Source of the DNA: Iodobacter fluviatilis
GTDB lineage: Bacteria > Pseudomonadota > Gammaproteobacteria > Burkholderiales > Chitinibacteraceae
Reading direction: 5' to 3'
DNA length: 64,000 nucleotides
Assembly: GCF_900451195.1 (NCBI RefSeq)
Contig: NZ_UGHR01000001.1
Span: 2,480,001-2,544,000 of the forward strand
Shown here: positions 45,247 through 53,925 of the stretch, piece by piece
Layout: every line of letters starts with the position of its first letter
Position numbering within the stretch: position 1 is the stretch's first letter
Position numbers and translations under genes: made by a program
Notes under the pieces: model-generated
What the model was told of the DNA's origin: nothing
What the model saw: the letters and a program-made list of their open reading frames with translations, nothing else
The model's database searches: none

Positions 45247-46671
45247 TCAGCGATGCTGAGCGGGATGATGAGATAAAGCACGGCTGGTTAGTAAGCCTAT
45301 CTGCTTAAAGTGCTGATAATGCGTATCGGCAAGGTGATCTCCCCCCTGCCGGTCGGCATAAATAATACCAACGGCCTTGTCTCCAACAAAAATAGACATG
45401 GCACAAAATTCTTCTTTACCCACCTGATCACGAAACCCAGCTGGCAACATGGGCTCTAGGCTTTCAGCATTGCCTGAATTTAACCAGATGCTTTGCTGCT
45501 TGAGCATCAGCCGCGTCAGCAAATGAGGCTCATCCAGCTTGATATGCAGCTGGCGGGCAGGATCTGACGGCTCTATTCCATGGGCAAAGCGCGCTTTAAC
45601 CGCGTTTTCACCCGCAACCAGCAGGGCAAAAAGAATACGCCTCATCCCCAACCCTTCTGCCAGGGCACGTACCGCCAGAGTCATAATCTGATTAGCAGGC
45701 GCACCCTGTGTGCCAGCCAGATGCAGCGCCTGCATTCTTTCGGCAAGAATGTCTTTTGTGATCAAAACAGGAGCAGGTGCCGGAGCTACCTGCGTGGCAG
45801 GTACAGGGGAAGGTGCCGCAACAGGCTGCGGCCATTCACCAGGCAGCATAGGCAACCAGCGTGCGGCAGGCCAGCCCTGCTTCTGAGGCTCGTTACGTGC
45901 GTATTGCAGCATTAAACGGTTGGTTCGCTGCCAAACATCATCCACAGAGGTATTTAAGATTTCAGCCATGGCATTCAACGCCTCAGCCACGCCGGGCTGC
46001 CACCAGCCACGATCCAGCAAATGAGCTAGCTGTAAGGTCGCGTACTGCAAAGACTGCCTTGGCAGCATATTTTCTGTTTCTTGAGACAATAACGCGCTTA
46101 ATGACTGCGGCAAAGACCAGGCCGCCAGCAAGGCATGTGCATGGTCTTTGCCATGAGGTGCGCTGGGGTCACTGTCATGCGCTAGCAGCTCCAGCATCTC
46201 GGGCATCCGGCTGAGCAAGGCAGAAATAAAAATCTCGTCCAGATGCGCATCATAGCGTTCCCCCGCGAATTCCCTTGCCATCTTGGCGGTAAAGCGCGTG
46301 TCGGCAATGCATTTATGAATACGGGCTATCGTTCTGGGGTGGCCTTGCAAAACGTCTTCCAAAACAGGCAGGCGGGTAAAGTGCTCAATAAAAGGAGCAA
46401 CCCCCATCAGCATCACAATACCATTGATGGTTGTAATATCGGCAGCTAGACTGCTTTTTTGCCGCTGATTAATATAACGCAGTGCCTGCGCCGTCAGCAG
46501 CGGGTCTTTTAAAACAATATCGGCTAAATCTGAGGGACTAACGCGATCTGCACGGCGCAAAGCCAAAAGTAACTGCTCACGACTGGATTGCAAAACAGGC
46601 AAGCCTCGGCGTGCCCAGTAGGCAAGCCAAGCAACATTACTTGTAGCGGCGGGGTGAGCTAGATTTTCCAT
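45247..46671 (-). CDS. HDOD-domain signalling protein with GAF-like C-terminus
   Basis: Residues about 20-210 form an HDOD domain (degenerate HD): SPSDLADIVLKDPLLTAQAL and INGIVMLMG fit the family, which lacks the phosphohydrolase metal ligands. A Pro/Ala-rich linker (about 275-310) joins to a C-terminal part of 150 residues that resembles a GAF domain (ALAEGLGMRRILFALLVAG, FVGDKAVGIIYADR). HDOD proteins act in signalling and motility control. Its start overlaps the methyltransferase stop by 13 bases, and the operon begins with motA-motB, so a motility link is likely. Confidence 0.82.
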   Translation of the reverse strand: MENLAHPAATSNVAWLAYWARRGLPVLQSSREQLLLALRRADRVSPSDLADIVLKDPLLTAQALRYINQRQKSSLAADITTINGIVMLMGVAPFIEHFTRLPVLEDVLQGHPRTIARIHKCIADTRFTAKMAREFAGERYDAHLDEIFISALLSRMPEMLELLAHDSDPSAPHGKDHAHALLAAWSLPQSLSALLSQETENMLPRQSLQYATLQLAHLLDRGWWQPGVAEALNAMAEILNTSVDDVWQRTNRLMLQYARNEPQKQGWPAARWLPMLPGEWPQPVAAPSPVPATQVAPAPAPVLITKDILAERMQALHLAGTQGAPANQIMTLAVRALAEGLGMRRILFALLVAGENAVKARFAHGIEPSDPARQLHIKLDEPHLLTRLMLKQQSIWLNSGNAESLEPMLPAGFRDQVGKEEFCAMSIFVGDKAVGIIYADRQGGDHLADTHYQHFKQIGLLTSRALSHHPAQHR

Positions 46672-47378
46672 ACTAAAAGTCTGCTGCCTTTCCAGTCTCC
46701 AATATCACAGATGCGGGCTGGAGGCGCATTGGGAATATCAAAGCTATTACTAATTAATAAGCTGCCGGGGCGCATTTCTTTTTGCGCTTTTTCCCAGAGC
46801 AAGCTCATTGGCTCGGGTGATAAATAAGCATAAACCACATCATAAGCAGCCAGATCAGCGGCGAATGCATCGCCGTGATGCCAGCCCGCATTACTCCGGG
46901 CTAAGCGTAAGCGGCCAAACAACCAGGGGAGCCAAGAAAACTCGATACCATCAGCCTGCACATCTGGCCGATAACGGACAAACCAAGCCAGCACCGTGCC
47001 CGTGCCTGCACCCAAATCCAGTAAACGCGCCCCTGCAGGCACTTGCTTTGCCAGCTGTTCCAAAGCCTGAGTGTTACTTAAATACAAAGGCACTCTGTTT
47101 CGTAAGACGCCGCCAAACACCATCCAGCTGACCAGCAGCGCCGCCAGATACCAGCGGGGATCAACGGGACTCAGGAGCGCCAGCAAAACAGCAAATGGAA
47201 AAACCAAGTGGATATATCGCCACCACTGGCCATCATGCCAACGTAAAGCCGCTGAAAAAGAAAGGCCTGCAGTAAGCGAGGCCCAGATGATTGCAGGCCA
47301 TGCCATCAGACCCACAACAAGCGCCGCAATAGCCATGGCGCAAAACTGAGTAAGCACGAAGCGCAGGGCTTGCGTCAT
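46659..47378 (-). CDS. Membrane-anchored class I SAM methyltransferase
   Basis: Residues 1-90 contain about three hydrophobic segments (MAIAALVVGLMAWPAIIWAS, FPFAVLLALLSPV, YLAALLVSWMVFGG). Then comes a class I methyltransferase with LLDLGAGTGTVLAWF (SAM binding), a D/E-containing second strand (ADGIEFSW) and DVVYAYLSPEP. Substrate is unknown. The ATG overlaps the motB stop in ATGA. Membrane anchoring of the enzyme is seen in some families acting on lipids or membrane-bound substrates. Confidence 0.8.
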   Translation of the reverse strand: MTQALRFVLTQFCAMAIAALVVGLMAWPAIIWASLTAGLSFSAALRWHDGQWWRYIHLVFPFAVLLALLSPVDPRWYLAALLVSWMVFGGVLRNRVPLYLSNTQALEQLAKQVPAGARLLDLGAGTGTVLAWFVRYRPDVQADGIEFSWLPWLFGRLRLARSNAGWHHGDAFAADLAAYDVVYAYLSPEPMSLLWEKAQKEMRPGSLLISNSFDIPNAPPARICDIGDWKGSRLLVWKI

Positions 47379-48268
47379 TTATCCGTCTTTTTTACAGCGG
47401 CTTCAGGCGTTACCTCTTCCTGGCTTTTCCCTGCCTGCTGGCGAATATTGTCTTCGGCCTCATGATTCAACACGACGATGCTAATCCGACGGTTTACCGG
47501 GTTATAAATATTGCCTGTATCCAGAGGGATAACATCGCCAAAGCCATTAACGCGTAATATTTTTTTATCGGATAAGCCACCTGCAACCAGCTCACGACGG
47601 GATGCATTAGCACGATCCGCTGACAGCTCCCAATTGCTGTAACCCTCATCGCCCCCCGCAAAACGGGATGAATCGGTATGGCCGGATAGTGAAACCGCAT
47701 TAGGGACTTCATTTAAAAATTCAGCAATTTCACGTAGCATATCCCGGCTGAAAGATTCAAGATCTGAGCTACCCGATTTAAACATGGGCCGATTTTGCTC
47801 ATCCACAATCTGAATTCTTAAACCTTCCGCGACCATATCTAATTTAAGCTGATTTTTAAATTGCGCTAATTTAGAGTTTTCTTTGATTTTATTATCCATC
47901 AAAGCTTCAAATTTTTGTTTCAGCTCTGAAAGACGTTTTTTATCTTTGGCAGCAACAGAAACAACATCACCATTTTTAACCTGCCCCGCCTGTTTGGTTA
48001 AATCATTTCCGCCGCCCTTAATTAAGGATGTCGCATCCCCTGCGCCATCCCCGCCGGACATAGACACCTTAAGCGGATTAGCAAAGTAGCTGGTAATCCC
48101 TTTCATGGTTCCTTTTGATACAGACCCCAGCAACCACATCAGCAAGAAGAAAGCCATCATCGCAGTAACGAAATCGGCATAGGCAATTTTCCATGCCCCA
48201 CCATGATGCCCGTGACCACCTTTTTTAATCCGTTTTACAACGATGGGGCGTTGTGAATCATCGCTCAT
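47375..48268 (-). CDS. motB: Flagellar motor stator protein MotB
   Basis: The 297-residue protein has a basic cytoplasmic N-terminus (VVKRIKKGGHGHHGG), one transmembrane segment with the proton-accepting Asp in AYADFVTAMMAFFLLMW, a linker and a C-terminal OmpA-like peptidoglycan-binding domain (SLSGHTDSSRF, ADRANASRRELV, VNPNRRISIVV-like NPVNRRISIV). It anchors the stator to the cell wall. It follows motA with a 28-base gap. The acidic Ala/Lys-rich tail is not unusual. Confidence 0.96.
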   Translation of the reverse strand: MSDDSQRPIVVKRIKKGGHGHHGGAWKIAYADFVTAMMAFFLLMWLLGSVSKGTMKGITSYFANPLKVSMSGGDGAGDATSLIKGGGNDLTKQAGQVKNGDVVSVAAKDKKRLSELKQKFEALMDNKIKENSKLAQFKNQLKLDMVAEGLRIQIVDEQNRPMFKSGSSDLESFSRDMLREIAEFLNEVPNAVSLSGHTDSSRFAGGDEGYSNWELSADRANASRRELVAGGLSDKKILRVNGFGDVIPLDTGNIYNPVNRRISIVVLNHEAEDNIRQQAGKSQEEVTPEAAVKKTDK

Positions 48269-48296
48269 TTTGCGCTACCTTAAAAACGATATGGTT

Positions 48297-49157
48297 TTAC
48301 TTACCCTTAGCACTCTTCACATGATCTTCTAATTCTTTAAAGCTTGGGCGATCACTGCCACTTAATGCTTTGCGGCCAAATTCAACAGCAACCTGCGGTG
48401 CGTAGCCATTCAGGCTGGCCAGTAAAGTGACCTTCACCGCCTGAAACGCAATGCTGGTTGCCGCGCCCTGCTTCTCCAGCACCGTTGCCAATGGCCCCAC
48501 AAAACCATAAGCCAGCCAAATCCCCATAAAGGTACCCACCAGCGCCGCACCAATCAGCTCACCCAATGCGGGTGGCGGCAGATGCAATGAGCCCATCACG
48601 TGAACCACGCCCATCACCGCCGCCACAATACCAAATGCGGGCAGACCATCGGCCAGCTTGGTAATCGCATCGACCGCAACGTGAGCATCAGCATGGTGCG
48701 CTTCTAATTCCACATCCATCAGATTTTCAATTTCCATTGAATTTAAATTACCCCCGACCATCAGGCGCAGGTAATCACAAAGGAATTCAGTTAAATGATG
48801 ATCATGAGCAACGGAAGCATATTTGGAAATAATAGGGCTGGAATGCGGGTCTTCAATATCTGTTTCAATCGACATCAAACCTTCTTTCCGTACTTTGGAA
48901 AGAATTTCAAACATCATGGCAAATAAATCCATGAAAAAAGGTTTGTTATAGGGGGTGCTTTTAAACATAAGAGGAAGAGCCGCAACCGTTTGCTTCATCC
49001 CTTTCGCGCCTTGGGCTGCGATCATCCCACCAATTGCACCACCGAAAATAATAACGAGTTCAGATGGCTGCCAGAACGTGCCTAAATGCCCGCCGTGTAC
49101 AGCGTAAGCGCCCAGAATACAAACGCACATAAAAACATAGCCAATAATGACGAACAT
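48297..49157 (-). CDS. motA: Flagellar motor stator protein MotA
   Basis: The 286-residue protein has four transmembrane segments, the cytoplasmic loop between the second and third with the charged residues that contact FliG, and the conserved Pro region DGLPAFGIVAAVMGVVHVMG. Together with MotB it forms the proton-driven stator. GGGAAG precedes the ATG. It is the first gene of a five-gene leftward operon motA-motB-methyltransferase-HDOD-SpoU; a sigma-28 promoter could not be assigned with confidence. Confidence 0.95.
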   Translation of the reverse strand: MFVIIGYVFMCVCILGAYAVHGGHLGTFWQPSELVIIFGGAIGGMIAAQGAKGMKQTVAALPLMFKSTPYNKPFFMDLFAMMFEILSKVRKEGLMSIETDIEDPHSSPIISKYASVAHDHHLTEFLCDYLRLMVGGNLNSMEIENLMDVELEAHHADAHVAVDAITKLADGLPAFGIVAAVMGVVHVMGSLHLPPPALGELIGAALVGTFMGIWLAYGFVGPLATVLEKQGAATSIAFQAVKVTLLASLNGYAPQVAVEFGRKALSGSDRPSFKELEDHVKSAKGK

Positions 49158-49280
49158 GCGTCAGCTTCCCTGTAATGACTTAATAAAATAACTTACTTAG
49201 GCTGCATATTAGAAGATTGAATACAGCACGACAACCAATCAAGGAGAATTAAAGCGAAATGAATTGCGCTTTGAGATGTA

Positions 49281-49862
49281 TTACCAGAGAGACGCCTGCG
49301 CATTTGCTCTTATGACAGGGCCAAAACTTTTTCTGTGCACAGGACAAGGGCCTAGGCGCTTTAATGCTTCCAAATGTTGTGCTGTTGGATAGCCCTTATG
49401 CTGTGTAAAACCATAGCCAGGATAAAGCGCATCAAAACCGTCAACTTCACGATCACGGCTGACCTTAGCCAGAATGGATGCGGCAGAAATGCAGCCTTCA
49501 AGTGCATCGCCGCCCACAATCGCCCTTGCAGGAACGATTAAACCTTTTGGAACCCGATTACCATCAATTAAAGCTTCGGCAGGCTGCACATCAAGCCCTG
49601 CAACAGCACGCTGCATGGCCAGCATCGTGGCATGCAGGATATTCAGCTCGTCAATTTCCTCAATAGAAGCCGAGGCAACCGACCAGGATACCGCGCAGGA
49701 TTTAATTAAATCAAATAAAACATCACGGCGGCGGGCCGTTAATTTTTTTGAATCATTTAAACCAGGTAAATCATAGCGGGCAGGCAAAATAACTGCAGCA
49801 GCAAACACCGCCCCGGCCAAAGGGCCTCTGCCTGCCTCGTCAACACCACAAATTAAACTCAC
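49281..49862 (-). CDS. rnhB: Ribonuclease HII
   Basis: The 193-residue protein has [15 protein letters not shown] with the catalytic Asp-Glu, [12 protein letters not shown] and the later conserved Asp (SRDREVD). It removes ribonucleotides and RNA from RNA-DNA hybrids. Start is GTG at 49862, overlapping the lpxB stop in GTGA and preceded by GGGGGTAAAGG; longer starts would be inside lpxB. It is the last gene of the envelope cluster. Confidence 0.94.
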   Translation of the reverse strand: MSLICGVDEAGRGPLAGAVFAAAVILPARYDLPGLNDSKKLTARRRDVLFDLIKSCAVSWSVASASIEEIDELNILHATMLAMQRAVAGLDVQPAEALIDGNRVPKGLIVPARAIVGGDALEGCISAASILAKVSRDREVDGFDALYPGYGFTQHKGYPTAQHLEALKRLGPCPVHRKSFGPVIRANAQASLW

Positions 49863-51031
49863 GCCTTTACCCCCAATACCGAGCACACCGCATCTGCAGC
49901 GCGATCTGCTGCACCGCAGCGCAGGCTAAGGTGCAGATCCGCAAAGCGTTGGCTCAGCGCAGTGGCAAGACGTTTATCATCGTATAAATTGCTGATGGCC
50001 TGAAGCAAATTATCCGAGGTTGCATCGTCCTGCAAAAGCTCAGGCACCACAAATTTGCCAGCCAAAACATTGGGCAGGCTGACATAAGGAAGCCTGAGCT
50101 TTCTTTTCACCATACGGTAAGTTAGCGAAGACAAGCGGTAAGTCACCACCATGGGCTGGCGCGACATCATTGCTTCTAAGGTTGCCGTACCTGACGCCAG
50201 CAAAATCACATCAGCAGCCTGCATTGCTTCATGCGCATGCCCAAACATCAGGCGAAACGGTAACTCCTGAGCGCCCTGCTTCCAAATTTCCTGCTCAAAC
50301 AATAAGCGTGTTTCACGCGTTACAAAGGGCACCAGAAACAAAGCGTTTGGATATCGCTCCAACAGTTTTTTGGCGGTTTCAACAAACAAAGCCGCCAGCA
50401 TTTCAACTTCGCTTTGGCGACTGCCCGGCAGCAGGGTAAACACAGCTTTTAGCTGCGGAATTTCGAGCACTTCACGCACAGCGAGCTGATCTGGCACTTC
50501 AGGGAAAATCTCTGCTAAAGGGTGGCCAACGTAGCTGGCAGGAATATTTGCTTCCCTATATATTTTTTCTTCAAAAGGAAACAACAGCAGCATATGCGAT
50601 ACGCACTGGCCAATTTTTTTAAGCCGCTCCGAACGCCAAGCCCAGACCGAAGGACCAACATAATGAATTGTTGGTACACCCGCTTGTTTAAGTGCCTTTT
50701 CTAATCCGAAATTAAAATCAGGCGCGTCAATACCAATAAATAAATCAGGCTTATCTGCCAGCAATTGCCTTTTTAGCTGACGGCGGATACGCAGTAATTC
50801 CGGTAAGTGACGAATCACTTCCAGATAACCACGCACAGCCAGTTTTTCCATAGGCACAACAGAGGTGCAGCCTGCGGCCTGCATTTTAGGGCCGGCAATG
50901 CCGAAAAAATCAGCATGGGGCAGGCGTTTTTTTAGGGCCAGAATCAGCTGGCTCCCCAATAAATCGCCCGAAGATTCACCGGCCACCACCGCAATACGCA
51001 GGCGGCCTTGAGTATTTAATATGCGCTGCAT
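49859..51031 (-). CDS. lpxB: Lipid-A-disaccharide synthase
   Basis: The 390-residue glycosyltransferase starts with [20 protein letters not shown] and has [21 protein letters not shown] and [10 protein letters not shown], typical of LpxB. It joins UDP-2,3-diacylglucosamine and lipid X. The ATG at 51031 begins one base after the lpxA stop, so the two are coupled; a longer frame would overlap lpxA. Confidence 0.95.
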   Translation of the reverse strand: MQRILNTQGRLRIAVVAGESSGDLLGSQLILALKKRLPHADFFGIAGPKMQAAGCTSVVPMEKLAVRGYLEVIRHLPELLRIRRQLKRQLLADKPDLFIGIDAPDFNFGLEKALKQAGVPTIHYVGPSVWAWRSERLKKIGQCVSHMLLLFPFEEKIYREANIPASYVGHPLAEIFPEVPDQLAVREVLEIPQLKAVFTLLPGSRQSEVEMLAALFVETAKKLLERYPNALFLVPFVTRETRLLFEQEIWKQGAQELPFRLMFGHAHEAMQAADVILLASGTATLEAMMSRQPMVVTYRLSSLTYRMVKRKLRLPYVSLPNVLAGKFVVPELLQDDATSDNLLQAISNLYDDKRLATALSQRFADLHLSLRCGAADRAADAVCSVLGVKA

Positions 51032-51032
51032 A

Positions 51033-51809
51033 TCAGCGGATAATCCCACGCGTGGATTGTGCAAAGAAATCAAGAAAGGCCTGAAGCTCTGGCTGTTCAG
51101 TGACTTGTGTTTCTATAGCCGCTTTAGCCTCTGCAAAAGGCAAGCCCTGACGGTAAAGCATTTTATATGCGCGCTTAATATGGGTAATTTGCTCGCTACT
51201 GAAACCCCGGCGTTTTAAGCCTTCGCTGTTAATTCCGTTTGGCACGGCCCGATTACCCGCAGCCATAACAAAAGGCGGCACATCCTGAGCGACCGCAGCG
51301 GTAAACGCAGTCATGGCATGCGGGGCAATTTTGCAGAACTGGTGTACGGTGGTAAAGCCACCCAAAATCACCCAGTCACCAATATGTACATGGCCTGCGA
51401 GCGTGGTGTTATTGGCGAAAATAGTATGGCTGCCAATTTTGCAATCATGGGCAATATGCACATAGGCCATAATCCAGTTGTCGTCCCCGATCATGGTGAC
51501 GCCATCGTCCTGCGCCGTGCCAGTAGAAATCGTGACATTCTGGAAAATAGTATTGCCATCGCCAATCACAAGGCGTGTTGGTTCGCCCGCATATTTTTTA
51601 TCCTGAGGTGCACAGCCTATACTGGAGAAAGAATAAATACGGTTGTTTTTGCCAATTTGCGTATGCCCGTCAACGACCACATGGGCCTCAAGACGCGTAC
51701 CTGCGCCGATACTGACATGCTCACCGATCACACAAAAGGGGCCGATCTCTACGTCAGAGGCAAGCTCGGCTCCGTCATGAATAATGGCTGAAGCGTGGAT
51801 TTTCGACAT
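51033..51809 (-). CDS. lpxA: UDP-N-acetylglucosamine acyltransferase
   Basis: This 258-residue left-handed beta-helix protein has hexapeptide repeats from the N-terminus (IHASAIIHDGAELASDVEIG, IGAGTRL, IGDDNWI) and the catalytic His region MAYVHIAHDCKIG, then a helical C-terminus typical of LpxA. It performs the first step of lipid A synthesis. It stands between fabZ and lpxB. Confidence 0.96.
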   Translation of the reverse strand: MSKIHASAIIHDGAELASDVEIGPFCVIGEHVSIGAGTRLEAHVVVDGHTQIGKNNRIYSFSSIGCAPQDKKYAGEPTRLVIGDGNTIFQNVTISTGTAQDDGVTMIGDDNWIMAYVHIAHDCKIGSHTIFANNTTLAGHVHIGDWVILGGFTTVHQFCKIAPHAMTAFTAAVAQDVPPFVMAAGNRAVPNGINSEGLKRRGFSSEQITHIKRAYKMLYRQGLPFAEAKAAIETQVTEQPELQAFLDFFAQSTRGIIR

Positions 51810-51826
51810 ATTTTACTCTGACTGAA

Positions 51827-52279
51827 TTAGCGTTGAACTTCGCGTTGCGCACACATTAAATCAGCTTCGGCAGCTAATTCTGTACCGACAAAAGCCTGTG
51901 CTTTGTATTTCCAGATTCCACGCTTATTGGCTGTGATCTGCACGCATAAAGTCAGCTGGTCGCCCGGTACAACCTGGCGTTTAAACCGCGCATTATCAAT
52001 ACCTGCAAAGAAATATAAAGAATCTTCTGAAGGCGCAACTTCCAAGCTTTTATACGACAATACACCAGCGGCTTGGGCAAGGGCTTCCATAATCAACACA
52101 CCCGGCATGACCGGATATGTCGGAAAATGGCCTTGAAAAAAAGGCTCATTAATGGTGACATTTTTAATGGCTTTAATTGAAACGCCAGGTTCAATTTCTA
52201 AAACGCGATCAATTAATAAAAAAGGATAGCGATGTGGCAAGCATTTGGTAATTTCTAAAACATCCATGGTCTGACTCAT
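51827..52279 (-). CDS. fabZ: 3-hydroxyacyl-ACP dehydratase FabZ
   Basis: The 150-residue hot-dog-fold protein has [13 protein letters not shown] with the catalytic His, [20 protein letters not shown] with the catalytic Glu, and [11 protein letters not shown]. It dehydrates 3-hydroxyacyl-ACP in fatty acid synthesis and competes with LpxA for its substrate, matching its place in the lpx operon. Confidence 0.96.
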   Translation of the reverse strand: MSQTMDVLEITKCLPHRYPFLLIDRVLEIEPGVSIKAIKNVTINEPFFQGHFPTYPVMPGVLIMEALAQAAGVLSYKSLEVAPSEDSLYFFAGIDNARFKRQVVPGDQLTLCVQITANKRGIWKYKAQAFVGTELAAEADLMCAQREVQR

Positions 52280-52369
52280 TACTCTTGTTCTCCAACCGGC
52301 GACTGACAGCCGTGATCTCTTGCTTAAAGTGACTTAAAGCCTGTTAATTAAAATGAATGTCGTTGGCTT

Positions 52370-53407
52370 CTATTCAGTAGGCAACGTCAATACAGCAATC
52401 TCTTTTTCAAGTTGCTTGATGCGCTTGGCCAATTCATCCAGGTGACGCAAGTGAGCGGCATTATGCCGCCAGTCATCATAGGTTTGCATCGGGTAAGAGC
52501 CTGAATACACGCCTGCTTCACGAATCGTTTTCGCCACCAGTGTGCCACCCATGACGGTCACACCGTCACAGATTTCCAGGTGGCCAGAAATCATGACCGC
52601 GCCACCAATCTGACAGCGCGCACCAATTTTTGTAGAGCCAGCGATTCCCACACAGGCAGCCATGGCCGTATGCTCACCAATTTCCACGTTATGGGCCACT
52701 TGAATTAGGTTATCGATCCTTGCGCCGTTACCAATAATAGTGTCATTTAAAGCACCCCGGTCTACCGTGGTGCAAGAACCAATTTCAACATCATTGCCAA
52801 TGAGAACCCGGCCAAGCTGAGGGATCTTCTCCCAATGATCTGTAGCCCATGCATTGCCAAAGCCATCGCCTGCAATCACCGCATTGCTGTGCAAAATCAC
52901 CCGGTCACCGATAAATGCACCGCTGTGCACACTGGTATTGGGGTGAATAAGGCAATCATCACCAATCTCGACACGCTCACCAAGATATGCATTGGCTTTC
53001 ACGATCGTGCGCTCACCCACTACCGCCCCTGCCTCAATCACAACACCGGGGCCAATTTGAGCACTGGCTGCTACTTTAGCAAGCGGGTCAACGATGGCCC
53101 GGGGATGAATACCCGCCACAGCCACCGGACGAGGGTGCAGCAGCTGCGCCACTTGCGCAAAATACAGTTGTGGATCACGCGTTACGATATGCGGATGTTT
53201 TAAGCTGGCACTTTCAGTAGGGCGAACAATAAAGGCCGCAGCATGACTGGTTTGCAATTGCGCACGTAAGCGGGGGTTTGCCAAAAAAGCCAGCTCGCCC
53301 TCCCCTGCTTTTTCTAAAGAAGAAACGCCGGTGATCAGCACATCATCGCCATGACGCTCACCACCGAGTAATTCAACAAGTCCCGACAATCTAAAGGAAA
53401 GCAACAT
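52370..53407 (-). CDS. lpxD: UDP-3-O-acylglucosamine N-acyltransferase
   Basis: The 345-residue protein has an N-terminal uridine-binding domain (LAFLANPRLRAQLQTSHAAA), the left-handed beta-helix with hexapeptide repeats (IGPGVVIEAGAVVGERTIV) and the catalytic His in QVAHNVEIGEH, and a C-terminal helix (LAKRIKQLEKEIAVL). It adds the second acyl chain in lipid A synthesis. It lies 4 bases after skp and 90 bases before fabZ. Confidence 0.96.
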   Translation of the reverse strand: MLLSFRLSGLVELLGGERHGDDVLITGVSSLEKAGEGELAFLANPRLRAQLQTSHAAAFIVRPTESASLKHPHIVTRDPQLYFAQVAQLLHPRPVAVAGIHPRAIVDPLAKVAASAQIGPGVVIEAGAVVGERTIVKANAYLGERVEIGDDCLIHPNTSVHSGAFIGDRVILHSNAVIAGDGFGNAWATDHWEKIPQLGRVLIGNDVEIGSCTTVDRGALNDTIIGNGARIDNLIQVAHNVEIGEHTAMAACVGIAGSTKIGARCQIGGAVMISGHLEICDGVTVMGGTLVAKTIREAGVYSGSYPMQTYDDWRHNAAHLRHLDELAKRIKQLEKEIAVLTLPTE

Positions 53408-53411
53408 GCGT

Positions 53412-53906
53412 TTATTTATCCATTAAAAGCTTTAATACTTTGTCTGTAATATCAATGCGGGGGCTGCGCCATGCAACTTCCTGCAAAATTAAATCGTATT
53501 TTTCGCTGGTCGCTATTTGCGCGATAGCGGTATTTACCCGCTCCTGCAAACCGGATAATTCCTCATTGCGGCGCACATTCATATCTTCATTGAATTCACG
53601 CTGCATACGCTGAAAATCCTGATTCATTTTAACGAGCTCACGCTCTTTAATTCTGCGATCCGTTTCTGCAAGTGTCCCCTTATCCAGCAGCTGCTGCAGC
53701 GCCTTACCCTGGGCCGAAATCTTTTGCAAATCGGCTTTACGGACATCAAATTCACGCTCTATCTTTTTGGCCGCCCTCACTGCCGGGGATGCCTCACGCA
53801 AGATTCGCTCGGTATCCACAAAACCAATCCGCATATCTGCCGCAAATGCACTGGAAGTCAGTACAACACCCATTGCCAGTAATACAGCACGTGGCCATTT
53901 CAACAT
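53412..53906 (-). CDS. skp: Periplasmic chaperone Skp/OmpH
   Basis: A signal peptide (MLKWPRAVLLAMGVVLTSSAFA) is followed by the Skp core: MRIGFVDTERILREASPAVRAAKKIEREF, quoted in part, then a long basic-acidic coiled coil (RIKERELVKMNQDFQRMQRE) and the C-terminal strand YDLILQEVAW. It holds unfolded outer-membrane proteins for the Bam complex. AAGGAG precedes the ATG at 53906. It is between bamA and lpxD, the usual place. Confidence 0.93.
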   Translation of the reverse strand: MLKWPRAVLLAMGVVLTSSAFAADMRIGFVDTERILREASPAVRAAKKIEREFDVRKADLQKISAQGKALQQLLDKGTLAETDRRIKERELVKMNQDFQRMQREFNEDMNVRRNEELSGLQERVNTAIAQIATSEKYDLILQEVAWRSPRIDITDKVLKLLMDK

Positions 53907-53925
53907 AGATAGTGGCTCCTTAAAA

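Noticed and set aside
49158..49280. Sigma-28 flagellar promoter upstream of motA.
   Set aside because: The best candidate on the minus strand matches only about half of the TAAAGTTT and GCCGATAA consensus, too weak to call.
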